A stretch of 64,000 bases of DNA from Candidatus Methylospira mobilis (GTDB lineage: Bacteria > Pseudomonadota > Gammaproteobacteria > Methylococcales > Methylococcaceae): contig NZ_CP044205.1 in NCBI RefSeq assembly GCF_009498235.1, positions 553,716 to 617,715 on the forward strand, written 5' to 3'. Shown piece by piece: positions 38,041 through 46,357 of the stretch. The notes beneath the pieces were generated by a model. The model ran no database searches. It was not told where the DNA came from and saw nothing but the letters and a program-made list of their open reading frames with translations. Positions within the stretch are counted from its first letter, which is position 1; every line of letters begins with the position of its first letter. The position numbers were made by a program, and so were the translations under genes.

Positions 38041-38526
38041 TCAGGATAAGGTTTTACGTTGCGACAACAGCGACCAGATCACCAGTATCGACAGCAGCAG
38101 GCTGGTTTCCAGTAGCACGAAGGCCGAGATCTTGAGCCAGGCGAATCCGGGATGAACGAAGCGGATCAGCCAGCTCGACAATTCGTCGGTTACAGCCGAC
38201 GCAAAGGTGATCAGGGTCAGACCTATCTTGAGCGGCAGGCTGACCGAGGTGAACAATAACAGATGCATCAGGGTAACCACCAGTATGACCATTGAAAAAA
38301 GATGGAAGTGACTGACTTTGAGCAGACTCTGGTAGCTTTTCGGTTCGGTAAAGGTTTCCGGCGATCCCAGGCAGCAGGCAACGACGGACTGCGGATTCAG
38401 GCTCATCTTGTGAAAATACATCAGACCGTTGCTGATCCAGAACAGAACAATGTAGCCCAGAAACATCGGCACTATCGTATTCAATACGATGCGCCGGTTA
38501 TGTTCGCCGTTGGCAAAAAAACGCAT
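38041..38526 (-). CDS. Predicted four-helix inner-membrane protein
   Basis: The start MRFFANGEHNRR at 38526 has GGAGG upstream and overlaps the stop of a broken FMN-binding gene (TAATG), implying former translational coupling. The 161-residue product has four hydrophobic segments, roughly residues 13-38, 72-94, 98-118 and 130-155. The first contains LYF/HK and the second an FHLFSM...H pair, so histidines could bind heme, but this is speculation. No family was recognised. Co-conservation with an FMN-binding partner suggests a redox role. Confidence 0.65.
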   Translation of the reverse strand: MRFFANGEHNRRIVLNTIVPMFLGYIVLFWISNGLMYFHKMSLNPQSVVACCLGSPETFTEPKSYQSLLKVSHFHLFSMVILVVTLMHLLLFTSVSLPLKIGLTLITFASAVTDELSSWLIRFVHPGFAWLKISAFVLLETSLLLSILVIWSLLSQRKTLS

Positions 38527-39072
38527 TACCGCCCCTCCGCCTTGAAGTCGACGCGAAATACCGTTGTGACTCTGCGCGCGGCCCCTATTACCGCGCGCGA
38601 GGTCAGGGTAGCGCCGGAATACCGCATCCACGCCCTGGATCAGAAACAATGCGTTCGGCTCCACGTTCGCCAGCGCGTGGGCGAGCGATACTCGGGCGGT
38701 TCATGAAACGCGAGTATGATCACGCGCTGCAGTTTCCCGACGGGGCTGAGAGTACCACCAGAACGGTTTCCTGTTGGGTTCTGACGGTATGGGTGTCGAT
38801 TGCGGCGTAGCCGATAACCGTGCGCCGTTACGGCGCCCTTCAAAAAAGTGAAATAAATGGCTATCCAGCTTCATTTTGACCTGACGCTGGATTTCCGCTT
38901 CCTGGGCGTCGTCGATAAATACCGGCAGGGTCTCGATCGCGGCGTCCATACCGAAAGCCGCTTCCATCGCTTCTTCCTTGCTCATCAATACCGCTGCGCC
39001 GGCATATCGTTTATCGGGTGAACCGGGGGTTTTGATGGCGCCCTTATTAAATCTGACAATGTTCGAATTCAA
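38526..39072 (-). pseudogene. FMN-binding-domain protein gene with several frameshifts
   Basis: Conserved pieces of one protein appear in successive frames: MSKEEAMEAAF and VFIDDAQEAEIQRQVKMKLDSHLF (frame from 39072), VIGYAAIDTHTVRTQQETVLVVLS, LQRVIILAFHEPPEY, NVEPNALFLIQGVDAV and SGATLTSRAVIGAARRV. The last is the flavin-attachment motif (SGATLTS, FMN linked to Thr) of RnfG/NosR-type FMN-binding domains. At least four frame changes are needed. The protein is presumably lost, while the coupled membrane-protein gene downstream remains open. Confidence 0.8.
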
Positions 39073-39176
39073 GCATTAAGCACTTTACTGCTTCCTTTCT
39101 GCTTAACCGGATGAACCAGCAACCAGATCATGGAGTACAGCAAACTGACAGCAAGATGAATGTGATTCGAATTCAT
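39069..39176 (-). CDS. Possible 35-residue membrane peptide
   Basis: A short frame (MNSNHIHLAVSLLYSMIW...) with one hydrophobic segment, followed directly by the FMN-binding remnant. It lacks a convincing ribosome site and is too short to assign. It could be the detached N terminus of that neighbouring gene. Confidence 0.25.
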   Translation of the reverse strand: MNSNHIHLAVSLLYSMIWLLVHPVKQKGSSKVLNA

Positions 39177-39207
39177 GACGGAGAGATGCGGGAGGGCGGC
39201 ATAGCGC

Positions 39208-40677
39208 TCATTTAAGCGGCTTCACCCCGCCTTTGCGTCCGAAACCGAACGCAATCCGGTAAACATCCGGCATTTGAATGCGCTGATCCGGCATGGTTTG
39301 AATCAAGCCCAGGGCTTCCAGATCGCGCAACACGCCGCGCGCATCGTCTTCCAGATTCTGTGGGGGCAGTTTGACGATGCCCTGTTTTTTTTGCAGTTGC
39401 TCTTCCAGCGTGACCAGCGTTTTTTGCTCTTTCCAGATTTGCTTGAAAGCCTCGACCTCGCAAGGCACGGTCAATTTGCCATACAGGGGCGACATCACCA
39501 AATCCACCCAGGGGTAATCTTCGCTGGTGATTTCCTGTACCCGGATTTGAGAGGCTTTTTGTACGCCAAGCTGTATGGCCCGATAATCAAGCGCCAGCTC
39601 GTAATCGTCGCGCGTTTCTTCGGATGCGGTTTTCAACGCGGAAAAAAAACTTCTCGGGCTGACCTGGTTCAAGCCGTCCTGCAGATGGTTGACCAGCCAG
39701 CTGTAAGGCTTGCCGCGCTTGGGACTGCTGCCCATGGCGGAACCGGCCAACTCCTTGAAGGTAAGTTCTTGGTCCGCTTCGTCAGAGCGCAACGCTGACG
39801 GCAAAACCCAATACTCGGCCTTTTTCAGCAGTGCTGCGCCGCATGTATCCCTGGCTAAAGCACGAAAATCGCTTCCTCCTCCCTGGGTATTCGCCAGGCA
39901 CTGGAAGAAAAGCGCATACAAATCGGATCGACGCCAGGCCAGAGAGGCTTTGTGCGCCGACAGTTTGGAAAAATCGGGGAAGCCGATGATGGCGTGATCC
40001 TGCAACATATCGGGACGGAGGAAAACCTTGAAGCGAATCCGTTTCGTGGAGCGCGCATCCAGCGCAACCTGCAACAGCGCTTTCGCCAACGGGTTGATGT
40101 GTTCCCAGTTTTCTGCAAGCCGGTCCAGCGCGTCGAACAGGATAAGCAATGTTTCCCCGCGTTGGTCGAGCGCTCGATCCGCCTGATCGAGCAACTCGTC
40201 GAAATCTTCCGCATGATTCTGTACCCAGTCCGCGCGATCCGACCATCGGCCAAGCTGAGCAAATTCATCGGAGAAACCGGCGTGATGGGCAAGAACGGCG
40301 CGCCAGATCGCACGCGGCCGATAGTTTTGCTCGACCAACTGCGCCAATACGTCCGCGCCGGGCGCGTCTTTGGTGGAAAGCCCGGTGCCAAAGCCTCTGA
40401 CTACCTTGATGCTGGAGTCAAAACGAGCCTCAGGGTACGCCGACTGGATAAAAGCGCGGTGCGTCGATGACGCCAGTTGCGCCCACCAGAAGCTCTTTCC
40501 CGCACCGCGTATCCCTTCGACCAGCGTCGACTGCGGATCGAGCGCGCGCGCATGGCTGAGCGGCACATAGGTAAAGCCGGGGAGGCGGTTGGGCTGGCCC
40601 CCGGCCTGATCCAATGAATCCGCCGCTTCGCGCACCCCCGCTCTCAATTTGCGTGCATTGACCACTTCAGCCTCCAT
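39208..40677 (-). CDS. P-loop NTPase with possible C-terminal winged helix (cassette gene 3)
   Basis: A 489-residue protein that I cannot place in a named family. Walker A is GIRGAGKS at residues 55-62; Walker B is LLILFDALDR at 177-186, followed by LFLRPDMLQ-type sensor sequence near 217. The second half is helical and ends with LRDLEALGLIQ...IQMPDVYRIAFG, which looks like a winged helix. The layout is that of AAA/STAND-like ATPases. It overlaps the end of the KGGVGR gene by 11 bases and is last in the three-gene unit. Confidence 0.75.
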   Translation of the reverse strand: MEAEVVNARKLRAGVREAADSLDQAGGQPNRLPGFTYVPLSHARALDPQSTLVEGIRGAGKSFWWAQLASSTHRAFIQSAYPEARFDSSIKVVRGFGTGLSTKDAPGADVLAQLVEQNYRPRAIWRAVLAHHAGFSDEFAQLGRWSDRADWVQNHAEDFDELLDQADRALDQRGETLLILFDALDRLAENWEHINPLAKALLQVALDARSTKRIRFKVFLRPDMLQDHAIIGFPDFSKLSAHKASLAWRRSDLYALFFQCLANTQGGGSDFRALARDTCGAALLKKAEYWVLPSALRSDEADQELTFKELAGSAMGSSPKRGKPYSWLVNHLQDGLNQVSPRSFFSALKTASEETRDDYELALDYRAIQLGVQKASQIRVQEITSEDYPWVDLVMSPLYGKLTVPCEVEAFKQIWKEQKTLVTLEEQLQKKQGIVKLPPQNLEDDARGVLRDLEALGLIQTMPDQRIQMPDVYRIAFGFGRKGGVKPLK

Positions 40678-42019
40678 TCACTCGGGATGTAATCCACGCG
40701 ATCAATGCACCGAACTTGGCATCAATTTCGGCATAGCTGACGCCGCCATGCTCCGGGCGCACCAGGGGATTGAATTCCTGAAACACCTCGTCCCAATCGA
40801 CGCGGATTGGAAAATGAGGCGCAGATTCGTCTTCCATGGGCGGGTTGAAGCGGTCTGTCGCTTCTGCGGAAAGAAACGTCTCCCTGCTTTTGGGCGGGGC
40901 AATTTCATCGTATAACGTATTCGAAAACAGCTCGTATGACTGTTCCAGAAAGGACTTTGCGCGGGCTTCCCGGTTATGTTTGGGGGCGAGCGCCTGCACA
41001 ATGGCAAGACGTTCCCGTACCTGGCGGCACACATCGGGGCGATGCTGCCAATGTGCGAATAATTGCTGATAGCCTTGCCAGTTCTGGGCGCTATCGCCAG
41101 CAAACAGGAGTGCGATATCCGCCAGACGGGTAATGGAAATAGCCGCGATATCGTGTAAACCCGCTCTGCTGTCTATCAGCACCACATCCGGCTGTTCCTG
41201 CGCCTCCAGCAGCGTTAACACCTGTTGCATGCGTGCGGGGAACCGTTCAGCCCCGCCAGCCCTTGGAATATCGGCATAGATGCGCGCCAATTTGGACAGG
41301 TAGGCGGTTTCACTCTGCCCCATGGCGGCTGCTATACGAATGGCGCCAGTTGTGGTTTCCGCCAACGGGCTGGACGAAACCAGATTTTGCAGCAAGGCTT
41401 CGCCTTGTCCAACGGCGTCTTCAACAAACCAGTCCACTAACCCAAATTCGGCAACACGCGCTATCGGTAACAGCAGGCCGGAAAGACCCGGCGATTCCAG
41501 ATCGAAGTCAACCAACAGTACGCGTTTTCCCGCTCGCGCCAAGCCGTAAGCCGCCATCGCCAACGCAGTAGAGCGGCCCACGCCGCCTTTCAAACCATAA
41601 AACACAATACGCTGAGGATGTTGCGCCTGTGACGGGAGCGGTTTAAGCCAGTCTTGCCCGATAATTTGCCGATCAAGAACGGAAATGACCCAGTCGGGTT
41701 GCTGCGCATCGTCGCTATTGAACCCGGCTGGAATCGTGGTTTCGTGCCAGTCCGGGCTGTTGAATATCGCATCGGGGTTGGCGAAGTCATCCCGGAACAT
41801 GACTTCGCCTTTGGTTGCATAGGCGCCGAAACCGGCAAGAGCGGATTCAAGACGCCGGCGTGCGTCGTCAGGGTACTCTTGCAGAGTACAGTTCACTGCA
41901 AAACGTATGCGACCATAAATATCGCGCACCAAACGTACCGGCCATTGGGAGGGCAACCCCGATTCCAGCGCGATTCGCGCGGCCTGTTGCAACGCTTCGT
42001 TGAATCGAAGTACGTTCAT
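40667..42019 (-). CDS. KGGVGR-type ParA-like (SIMIBI) NTPase (cassette gene 2)
   Basis: The ATG at 42019 (MNVLRFNEALQQAA) overlaps the stop of the HEPN-like gene (ATGA), so the 42-residue upstream extension is rejected. The 450-residue protein has an about 135-residue N-terminal domain of unknown type. A deviant Walker A motif, LKGGVGRST, is at residues 143-151 (Arg where ParA has Lys). LLVDFDLESPGLSG follows at 168-181 and VLIDSRAGLHD at 280-290. That is a ParA/MinD-like fold, but it is not next to parB or a replicon. I infer a regulatory or sensor role within the cassette. Confidence 0.8.
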   Translation of the reverse strand: MNVLRFNEALQQAARIALESGLPSQWPVRLVRDIYGRIRFAVNCTLQEYPDDARRRLESALAGFGAYATKGEVMFRDDFANPDAIFNSPDWHETTIPAGFNSDDAQQPDWVISVLDRQIIGQDWLKPLPSQAQHPQRIVFYGLKGGVGRSTALAMAAYGLARAGKRVLLVDFDLESPGLSGLLLPIARVAEFGLVDWFVEDAVGQGEALLQNLVSSSPLAETTTGAIRIAAAMGQSETAYLSKLARIYADIPRAGGAERFPARMQQVLTLLEAQEQPDVVLIDSRAGLHDIAAISITRLADIALLFAGDSAQNWQGYQQLFAHWQHRPDVCRQVRERLAIVQALAPKHNREARAKSFLEQSYELFSNTLYDEIAPPKSRETFLSAEATDRFNPPMEDESAPHFPIRVDWDEVFQEFNPLVRPEHGGVSYAEIDAKFGALIAWITSRVNGG

Positions 42020-42456
42020 AAGAATATTCCGTCCGCTTCTACTTGATCCAGCATTTGAATGACTTCCCTGGCGGCTTGCTCCCACTCCGGTAAGTTGGCA
42101 AGCGGTATGGCGGTTTCCCGGTAGTAGCGATGCTCGACGCTCCAACTCGACAATTTATCCAGGCCTGGAAGCTGGGCAAAATAGCGGCGAGCGAGAACGC
42201 CGTCCGGGATCAGCTCCCCGAACGCACTGATGTGATTGCTCAGAGTGGGCATATGTCGGCGAAACTTATGCTTGCCGGGTATTCCGCCATCGCTATCCGT
42301 TGGCACGCCAGAAGCAACCAGCACCGCCTTGATGCCGCATTCGACGCAGAACCCGAACAATTGCCCGCTGTTTGCTTTGGCTTCGGACTGTAACAGGATG
42401 TAGGCATCATTCAAATGTCTTCGCGCTGAGGCGATGTAGTCTACTGCTGTAGTCAT
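42016..42456 (-). CDS. HEPN-like domain protein (cassette gene 1)
   Basis: A 146-residue mostly helical protein. The N-terminal segment ARRHLNDAYILLQSEAKANSGQLFGFCVECGIKAVL (about residues 11-46) has the look of HEPN domains, in which two helices pack around a polar core. The C-terminal part has WSVEHRYYRE near residue 108. I do not find a clean R-x4-6-H ribonuclease motif, so nuclease activity is uncertain. It is the first gene of a three-gene operon with the NTPases and is coupled to the second by an ATGA overlap. The ribosome site is weak. Confidence 0.6.
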   Translation of the reverse strand: MTTAVDYIASARRHLNDAYILLQSEAKANSGQLFGFCVECGIKAVLVASGVPTDSDGGIPGKHKFRRHMPTLSNHISAFGELIPDGVLARRYFAQLPGLDKLSSWSVEHRYYRETAIPLANLPEWEQAAREVIQMLDQVEADGIFL

Positions 42457-42525
42457 TATGCGTTACGCGTTAACCGGAGGCATAAGATAATAGCGTTGAT
42501 AGTTCAGAATATTGGCTATCATACA

Positions 42526-42553
42526 TTGGCCTGATAGCATCGGATCAGGCCAA
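42526..42553. terminator. Perfect 10-bp hairpin between prlC and the HEPN cassette
   Basis: TTGGCCTGAT (42526-42535) and ATCAGGCCAA (42544-42553) flank an 8-base loop. It lies downstream of prlC and upstream of the cassette, both on the minus strand. A T-run is lacking, so termination may be weak; it separates the two transcription units. The cassette promoter would lie at about 42460-42525. Confidence 0.55.
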
Positions 42554-42615
42554 TGAGCGGTCTTTTGGAATCGGATGCGGGCAAAGCCCGCTTGTATCCA
42601 GCGCGTCCAACCGTC

Positions 42616-44673
42616 TCAGGCGGCTATGCCGCTATGCCGCAACAGCGCGTCGATTTCCGGCTCGCGCCCGCGAAAGTCCTTGAACAGTTCCATGGCCTTG
42701 CGGCTGCCGCCGCGTTCGAGGATTTTTTCCATGAATTCGCGCCCGGTTTCCGGGTCGAACACGCCGCGCTCTTCGAATAGCGAAAACGCGTCGCTGGATA
42801 GCACTTCGGCCCATTTGTAGCTGTAATAACCGGCGGCATAGCCCCCGGAGAAGATATGGGAGAAGCTGTGCGGAAAGCGGTTGAAGGCAGGCGGGCGCAA
42901 TACTGCCGTTTGCTCGCGCACTTCGGCAAGGATGTCGTATATCCTGCCGCCAAGCGCCGGGTCGTATTGCTGATGTATCCTGAGGTCGAACAGGCTGAAC
43001 TCGATCTGTCTGGCCATCTGCATGCCGGACTGGAAATTGCGCGCCGCGATCATTTTCTGGAACAGGCTGTCCGGCAGGCTTTCGCCGGTCTGGTAATGTC
43101 CGGAAATCAGGGCCAGCGCTTCGCGTTCCCAGCAAAAATTTTCCATGAACTGGCTGGGTAGCTCTACCGCATCCCATTCCACGCCGCGTATGCCGGAGAC
43201 GCCGAGATAGTCCACGCGCGTCAGCATGTGGTGCAAGCCATGGCCGAATTCGTGGAACAGCGTCAACACTTCTTCATGGCGCAACAAGGCGGGGTCGGAA
43301 CCGGCGGGAGGGGTGAAATTGCACACCAGATAAGCGACGGGGGGCTGTACGTATCCATCCAGCTTGCGCCGCACCAGGCAGTCGTCCATCCAGGCGCCGC
43401 CGCGCTTTTTGGCTCGCGCGTATAAATCGAGGTAAAACGCGCCGCGTAATTTTCCAGCGGCATCCAGAATTTCATAAAACCGCACATCCGGGTGCCAGAC
43501 ATCGACGTCTTCGCGCGGCTTGATTTCCAGACCGTACAAGCGCCGCACTACATCGAACATACCCGGCACTACGCGGGTCACCGGAAAATAAGGTTTGAGC
43601 TCTTCATCCGACAGCGAGAACGCATGCAACTGCAACTTTTCCGAGTAATAACCGATATCCCAGGATTCCAGCGTCGCTACACCGTGCTGTTCGGAGGCAA
43701 AATTACGCAAGTCGTCCAGATCGCGCCGCGCAACCGGCAACGAGCGGCGAGACAAATCCAGCAAAAAATCGACTACATCCTGCGGCGTATCCGCCATTTT
43801 CGTCGCCAGAGACAGCGCCGCGTAGTTGTCGTAACCGAGCAGTTGCGCTTCTTCATGGCGCAGCGCAAGTATCCGTTCCATGATTGGGCTGTTGTCCCAT
43901 TGCCCCGCGTTAGGGCCTTGATCGGAAGCGCGCGTGGCGTAAGCCGTGTAAAATTCGCGGCGCAGTTCGCGGTCGTCCGCATAGGTCATCACCGCATAAT
44001 ACGAAGGAAACTCCAGGGTAAACATCCAGCCGGACAGTTGCCGCTGTTCCGCTTCCTGCCGCGCGAGCGTGCGCGCGGTCTCGGGTATGCCGCTCAGCAG
44101 CGCTTCGTCTTCGATATGTTTCGTCCAGCCCTGGGTTGCGTCCAGCACGTTATCCTGAAACTGACTGCAAAGACGCGAAAGCTCCTGGGCGATTTCCTTG
44201 TAGCGCGCTTTTTTATCGGCAGGCAGCGCAATACCTGATAACTGGAAATCTCGCAATGCATGCGAAATTACCTGTTTTTGCGCTTCGTCCAGATCGGCGA
44301 ACCCGGCGCTATCGGCCAGTTCGCGATAGGCTTGAAACAGCTTTTCATTCTGTCCCAGCTCGGTTCCGTATTCGCTCAACTTGGGCAGGCAGGTATTGTA
44401 GGCTTCGCGCAGGGCATCGTTATTGACTACCGCATTCAAATGCCCGACCGGCGACCAGAATTTGTTGATGCGGTCATCCAGTTCGTCCAGCGGTTCGATC
44501 AGGGTTTTCCAGCTCCATTCTTGAGCGCTCGCCAGTAAAGCTTCTATCCCGGCGCGGTTATCGCTCAACAGAAGCTCCAGTTCTGACACTACATTGTCGG
44601 GTTTGAGCGAGGAGAATTTTGGAAGATCGTTCAGATTAATGCGAGTGGTCACGTTATGGCCTTTATTTATCAT
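42616..44673 (-). CDS. prlC: Oligopeptidase A (M3 metallopeptidase)
   Basis: A cytosolic zinc peptidase that degrades oligopeptides, including cleaved signal peptides. The 685-residue protein matches the M3 family in length. The zinc site HEFGHGLHHML (HExxH) is near residue 470, with the third ligand Glu in the following ISGIRGVEWDAVELPSQF segment. SHIFSGGYAAGYYSYKWAEVLS near residue 615 is the typical C-terminal substrate-binding motif. It stands as a single gene. Confidence 0.95.
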   Translation of the reverse strand: MINKGHNVTTRINLNDLPKFSSLKPDNVVSELELLLSDNRAGIEALLASAQEWSWKTLIEPLDELDDRINKFWSPVGHLNAVVNNDALREAYNTCLPKLSEYGTELGQNEKLFQAYRELADSAGFADLDEAQKQVISHALRDFQLSGIALPADKKARYKEIAQELSRLCSQFQDNVLDATQGWTKHIEDEALLSGIPETARTLARQEAEQRQLSGWMFTLEFPSYYAVMTYADDRELRREFYTAYATRASDQGPNAGQWDNSPIMERILALRHEEAQLLGYDNYAALSLATKMADTPQDVVDFLLDLSRRSLPVARRDLDDLRNFASEQHGVATLESWDIGYYSEKLQLHAFSLSDEELKPYFPVTRVVPGMFDVVRRLYGLEIKPREDVDVWHPDVRFYEILDAAGKLRGAFYLDLYARAKKRGGAWMDDCLVRRKLDGYVQPPVAYLVCNFTPPAGSDPALLRHEEVLTLFHEFGHGLHHMLTRVDYLGVSGIRGVEWDAVELPSQFMENFCWEREALALISGHYQTGESLPDSLFQKMIAARNFQSGMQMARQIEFSLFDLRIHQQYDPALGGRIYDILAEVREQTAVLRPPAFNRFPHSFSHIFSGGYAAGYYSYKWAEVLSSDAFSLFEERGVFDPETGREFMEKILERGGSRKAMELFKDFRGREPEIDALLRHSGIAA

Positions 44674-44800
44674 GATTGAGCTGGGCGCGAAGCGGCGGCT
44701 GAGTGGATGCGCGCGTCGCGGATTTAAGATTTACAACTATCAGCCACCCTTACGCTGCCGACTGACTGACACAGTATTGCGCGGCTAGACGCTTTGTGGC

Positions 44801-45136
44801 TCAACCAGGATGTGCATCTATCCATTCCTTCAGCGCTGCATCCATCCTTACCTGCCAGCCTACACCCGTTGCCCGGAAATAATCCAGCACTTCCGGGCTA
44901 TACCGTACAGATACCAACACCTTGCGTGTATCGACTTTTGGCCGTCCACGCTTTAACTTTTTCCGATCTGCCGCTTTGCCTGCTTCCGGCGAGACTGCAT
45001 TCCCAGCCATGTACCATGTGGCCTTATCGAAAAACTCATCGGCCAATTCAGGGGGTTCGTCGTATTCTTCCCCTGTGATGACATGGGCGGCAACTTTCGC
45101 CAAGTTGCTTCTCAAAACGCGCTTGTTCTCGTTCAT
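44801..45136 (-). CDS. brnA: BrnA-family antitoxin
   Basis: A 111-residue protein of the BrnA/DUF4415 antitoxin family. The C-terminal part has KRGRPKVDTRKVLVSVRYSPEVLDYFRATGVGWQVRMDAALKEWI, a ribbon-helix-helix DNA-binding region typical of BrnA. The N-terminal half would wrap the BrnT toxin. It overlaps the end of the decayed brnT gene. Two identical palindromes upstream of brnT are its likely operators. The frame is intact even though the toxin is broken. Confidence 0.88.
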   Translation of the reverse strand: MNENKRVLRSNLAKVAAHVITGEEYDEPPELADEFFDKATWYMAGNAVSPEAGKAADRKKLKRGRPKVDTRKVLVSVRYSPEVLDYFRATGVGWQVRMDAALKEWIDAHPG

Positions 45137-45377
45137 TTGCTTTCCTCATAGATTATGATCTGGCGAAAATCGCCGCGTTGCGTCCACGCTGCAATCATCA
45201 TTCAACCGCGCAAATGTCCGACCGTGATGATACGTGTTTCGCCGTAGTCCCGCCGCGTATCTTCAAAATGGAGCGTAGCACCTTCAAAAACTTCAGCAGC
45301 ATCGGCAAAGTGGATACCGCGTTCGTTCACTGTTTTTCGCGCTTGGCCGGATCGCTGGTTACTTTAAAGATTTTCAT
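45120..45377 (-). pseudogene. brnT: Decayed BrnT ribonuclease toxin gene
   Basis: The start MKIFKVTSDPAKREK (ATG at 45377) runs into a stop after 16 residues because a base is missing. In the restored frame the protein continues VNERGIHFADAAEVFEGATLHFEDTRRDYGETRIITVGHLRG, then a TGA, then WTQRGDFRQII. A further base insertion precedes SMRKANERE. These are the BrnT signature motifs, including the RKANERE C terminus. Three separate lesions mean no functional toxin. Confidence 0.85.
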
Positions 45378-45385
45378 ATATTTAT

Positions 45386-45430
45386 TGTAGCTACATTAAA
45401 CTGCAATATCAATGAATTCGTGTAGCTACA
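45386..45430. promoter_or_regulatory. Two identical palindromes (TGTAGCTACA), putative BrnA operators
   Basis: TGTAGCTACA occurs at 45386-45395 and 45421-45430, 35 bases apart start to start, just upstream of the brnT start in AT-rich DNA. BrnA-type antitoxins autoregulate their operon by binding palindromes at the promoter. The position, symmetry and spacing fit such operators. The site has stayed intact although the toxin gene is broken. Confidence 0.65.
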
Positions 45431-45586
45431 ATGTCTAACAAACGAATGTTTTTTAGACAAAAATACAATCCTGTTAAACCCAGGAAAACACTGATTTAAT
45501 CGCGGCCTATTTCCATGTATTTATTATTGATAACATTTAATCATGATATAACAATCAATATATTACACTGTAATGGTGTCCGGCGC

Positions 45587-45745
45587 ATGATGAAACAGAC
45601 CACTCTCCCAGACCTACTTCTCCAGCAGAAATCCCGCATCACGCGGCGCGAGACTTTTTTGAACGCGATGGATCGGTAGTTCCCTGGTCCGAGCTGGTTG
45701 AGATCATTCAGCCGGTGTATCCCGCTTCCGGGCGAGGCCGCGTTC
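45587..45745 (+). mobile_element. N-terminal fragment of an IS5-family transposase
   Basis: The frame reads MKQTTLPDLLLQQKSRITRRETFLNAMDR, meets a stop, and continues one frame over as VVPWSELVEIIQPVYPASGRGR. These are the first about 50 residues of an IS5-type transposase that differs from the other IS5 elements in the window. It ends where it meets the 3' end of a resolvase remnant read from the opposite strand. Only the fragment remains. Confidence 0.75.
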
Positions 45746-46212
45746 ATGATAGAACCGGATGGCGGGTTGCCGTGTATTGGCATCCAGCGCCTTGGGACGT
45801 CCACCGTTTCATCCGCGCGCCCTCGCGGCCAAAAGTCCGGCCTGGGTATGTTCGCGAATCAGGTTACGCTCGAACTCCGCCAAGGCGCCAAACAGATGAA
45901 ACACCAGTTTGCCGCCGCTGCTGGCGGTGTCGATGTTCTCGTACAGGCTTTTAACGCCACCCCGCGCTTTTCCAGCTTATCGACCTGGCAATCAGGTCTT
46001 TGAGGGAGCGGCCCAGCCGATCCAGCCGCCAAGACCACCAAGGTATCGCCTTCACGCAGCATTTCCAGCGCGGTGATCAGACCTGGGCTTTCGGCTTTGG
46101 CGCCGCTTTCCTTATCTTCATACTGCTTGGAACAGCCGGCTAGAGTAAGTGCGTCGCGCTGCAGTTCAAGATTCTGATCATCGGTGGAAATGCGGGCATG
46201 GCCTATCAGCAT
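45700..46212 (-). pseudogene. Broken serine recombinase (Tn3-type resolvase / invertase)
   Basis: The start MLIGHARISTDDQNLELQRDAL carries the serine recombinase N terminus with the ARIS catalytic Ser. KESGAKAESPGLITALEMLREGDTLVV is normal, then the frame breaks (the RLDRLGRS segment is scrambled). It resumes as QVDKLEKRGV, then in another frame LIREHTQAGLLAARARG and, after a stop, NGGRPKALDANTRQ, the usual C-terminal helix-turn-helix part. At least three lesions are present. Confidence 0.8.
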
Positions 46213-46357
46213 GACGCGCCTCGGTGTGAACAGCAGGAACCAGGCTGACAAAGCGGGGTAAGGCGCCGAAGATAGGAGGTTGACGAGAAATCAGGAGATA
46301 TTTGTATGACCGTTCAGTAAAGAAATTCATGTAAAGCGAGTATAAATTAAAGGTGTA

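Noticed and set aside
40667-42019. ParA/Soj plasmid-partition protein
   Set aside because: No parB, parS or replication gene nearby; the KGGVGR motif and long N-terminal domain differ from ParA.
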